A model generated the notes under the pieces. The model saw nothing but the letters and a program-made list of their open reading frames with translations, did not search any database and was not told the origin of the DNA. Positions 33,188-34,448 of a stretch of DNA of 34,448 nucleotides are shown here, one piece after another (position 1 is the first letter of the stretch; each line of letters starts with the position of its first letter). The translations under genes were made by a program, and so were the position numbers. This DNA is from Calditrichota bacterium (lineage in GTDB: Bacteria > Calditrichota > Calditrichia > RBG-13-44-9), in the NCBI GenBank assembly GCA_024276455.1, contig JAJRXE010000091.1, forward strand, positions 1 to 34,448. Direction: 5' to 3'.

Positions 33188-34006
33188 TTACCCTCCAATT
33201 CTTACCGCGAAACCCTCCTGCTCCACCAGTTGGCGCAAGGCTTCCAGCTGCTCCTCCGACTGCATTTTGTGCTTCCCCGCCCGCAATTCCATTCCAAATT
33301 TCGGGTATTTCGCCTCTCCAATGGGATTATATGGCAACAGATCAATTCGTCGAATCGCAGGAAATTTCTTCAAATATCGGGCAATTTGCAAGAGATTTTC
33401 TGGCGAATCGGTGAATCCGGGAATTAAAGCTACCCGGACAATAATTTTCGCTCCTGCTTGAACTAATTTTTCTAGATTCTGCAAAATCAAGCGGTTGGAA
33501 ACACCGGTGTACTTCCGGTGAAGTTTGCCGTCCAGCAACTTCAGATCGTAAAGGAACAGGTCGGTCAGGGGAACGATTCGCTCTAACGTTTCCCAGGAAG
33601 CGTAACCGGTGGTGTCCACGGTGGTGTGAAGGTCCCGTGTCTTGCATTCCTGCAGGAGAGCTTCCAGGAAATCGATCTGCAACAAGGGCTCCCCGCCGGA
33701 AAAGGTAACACCCCCACCGGAACGATCGTAAAAGATCACATCCTTTTCAATTTCCCGCAGCACTTCCGCCACCGTCACCTCCCAACCAATGGTTTCCTCC
33801 CCTTCCTGAAACGATCGTCCGTTGGCATCCTGCAGCACCGGTCGCCTTACCGTTTGAGGGTGCCGTTCCCGGCTTTCCGGATTGTGGCACCACCAGCAAT
33901 CCAGCGGACACCCTTTTAAAAACACGGTGGTGCGAATTCCCGGTCCGTCGTGCACGGCGTATTTTTTCAGATCGAAAATGATCCCTTTTACCTGTGTTAT
34001 TTCCAA
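33188..34006 (-). CDS. Radical SAM glycyl-radical-enzyme activase for HypD
   Basis: 272 residues from TTG 34004-34006, the only usual start in an open frame and at the position typical for the family (KGIIFDLKKYAVHDGPGIRT). It makes the glycyl radical on the partner enzyme using SAM and a [4Fe-4S] cluster bound by C33, C37 and C40 (GCPLDCWWCHNPES). GGGVTFSGGEP at 97-107 binds SAM. The segment between the cluster motif and GGG, about residues 41-95, is short and has no Cys, so the ferredoxin-like auxiliary clusters of many such activases are missing, as in PFL activase. The gene ends three bases before hypD, which confirms the pairing. Confidence 0.9.
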   Translation of the reverse strand: MEITQVKGIIFDLKKYAVHDGPGIRTTVFLKGCPLDCWWCHNPESRERHPQTVRRPVLQDANGRSFQEGEETIGWEVTVAEVLREIEKDVIFYDRSGGGVTFSGGEPLLQIDFLEALLQECKTRDLHTTVDTTGYASWETLERIVPLTDLFLYDLKLLDGKLHRKYTGVSNRLILQNLEKLVQAGAKIIVRVALIPGFTDSPENLLQIARYLKKFPAIRRIDLLPYNPIGEAKYPKFGMELRAGKHKMQSEEQLEALRQLVEQEGFAVRIGG

Positions 34007-34148
34007 TCTACTACCCGCTGTAGAATTCGTTTCCTCTAATATCGGATGATTCGTCGCAAAAGGAAAGTTCTAAATAACTTAACCAGCTTCCACGCCAAGG
34101 ATCAAGATTCTAAAAAAGAGGGAATTTGATTTCATTCTTCACTATTTT
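34007..34148. other. Intergenic region upstream of the activase-hypD pair
   Basis: This 142-base AT-rich spacer should carry the promoter of the activase-hypD operon. A weak TTGATC and TTAAGT pair 17 bases apart is visible on the minus strand, but I do not call it with confidence. No terminator hairpin is evident after the lipoate-ligase-like gene. Confidence 0.3.
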
Positions 34149-34448
34149 TCAGGGAAGAAGGAATTTCAACCAATCGCTCGCCGTTTTGCTGGGAAATAAG
34201 TGAGCCAATCCCTTTTTCTCCCACACCTGCCGCAATCCAGCCGGATCGTACCGGCTCCCTACCAGCCACCCGGCAATCTGTTCCCATTCGGTTTTTGCGG
34301 TGGCGGCATGTCGCAAAAGCGCGCGGCGAATGATTCCGTCCCGTACGATGAGTTCCACTTGCAGAGTTTGTCTGCCCCAGCGGGCGGTTTTTCGCAGCAC
34401 AAAACGGGGCGATTCTCCAAAACACCATTTCCAGGTGCGGTACTTTCG
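34149..34448 (-). CDS. Lipoate-protein ligase, C-terminal part (5' end outside window)
   Basis: The minus-strand frame runs open from the window edge to a stop at 34149, giving 99 residues. It begins RKYRTWKWCFGESPRF and continues RWGRQTLQVELIVRDGIIRRA, the pattern of the LplA C-terminal accessory domain (Y..W.W.FG.SP.F, then a beta strand with V.DGII). The end, with two short helices around AGWLVGSRYDPAGLRQV, also fits. Lipoate-protein ligase attaches lipoate to 2-oxoacid dehydrogenase and glycine cleavage proteins. The catalytic domain is not in the window, so the call rests on the C-terminus only. A GTG inside the frame (34398-34400) is not the start. Confidence 0.65.
   Translation of the reverse strand, partial: RKYRTWKWCFGESPRFVLRKTARWGRQTLQVELIVRDGIIRRALLRHAATAKTEWEQIAGWLVGSRYDPAGLRQVWEKKGLAHLFPSKTASDWLKFLLP

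Noticed and set aside
34132..34428. 98-residue minus-strand ORF at the right edge
   Set aside because: The other frame, open to the window edge, matches the lipoate-ligase C-terminal pattern (W.WCFGESPRF); this one does not.
1..34448. CRISPR array, prophage or insertion sequence
   Set aside because: No regularly spaced direct repeats, no transposase, integrase or phage structural genes were found on either strand.

Overview
The window looks like a chromosomal segment from a Gram-negative bacterium of the Fibrobacterota-Chlorobiota-Bacteroidota (FCB) group. The markers are a type IX secretion (T9SS) translocon gene (SprA), two PorV-type outer-membrane proteins, a cargo-like protein with a FlgD/T9SS-type C-terminal domain, and a periplasmic zinc-peptidase/beta-propeller/beta-barrel fusion. 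Calditrichota or Ignavibacteriota fit best, but that placement is an inference from gene content. I found no IS element, phage gene or CRISPR array. Almost every gene is on the minus strand, so transcription mostly runs right to left.

Layout, left to right. (1) 1-3106: a minus-strand metallopeptidase + PD40 propeller + BamA-like barrel protein, cut by the window edge just before its C-terminus. (2) 3294-3686: a small plus-strand lipoprotein. (3) 3806-5329: a fused class I Fe-S fumarase with its own terminator. (4) 5716-18557: an envelope/T9SS cluster. Read in transcription order it is sprA, an M28-type glutaminyl-cyclase-like gene, prmA, a surface lipoprotein, an Asp-box cargo protein, and two PorV/UPF0164 proteins. 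(5) 18680-21707: a housekeeping cluster of scpA, scpB, rluB-type pseudouridine synthase and cmk, with overlapping ends. (6) 21834-23537: trpS and a small HNH nuclease. (7) 23678-24637: a plus-strand M29-like aminopeptidase, with a bidirectional terminator behind it. (8) 24749-25539: a membrane-anchored TPR protein behind tRNA-Arg(CCU). (9) 25672-30447: an Na+/solute symporter and a secreted GH-D clan (alpha-galactosidase-like) glycosidase. (10) 30821-34006: a glycyl radical enzyme with its radical-SAM activase. (11) 34149-34448: the C-terminal end of a lipoate-protein ligase.

Two stories stand out. First, four of the seven predicted signal-peptidase I substrates here have Gln as the first mature residue. 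The window also encodes a secreted glutaminyl-cyclase-like enzyme directly behind sprA. This matches the N-terminal pyroglutamate 'Q-rule' known from Bacteroidota and ties it to the T9SS locus. Second, the glycyl radical enzyme carries every trans-4-hydroxy-L-proline dehydratase (HypD) active-site residue that I can recall, each at a constant offset of three. It is therefore very likely HypD rather than pyruvate formate-lyase. A secreted glycosidase and a symporter sit beside it, which raises the possibility of feeding on hydroxyproline-rich glycoproteins.

Smaller structural signals include tandem hairpin repeats at 30613-30698, a compact folded element at 22951-23029, twin perfect palindromes at the end of prmA, an inverted repeat overlapping the glycosidase promoter, and an odd leader in front of sprA.
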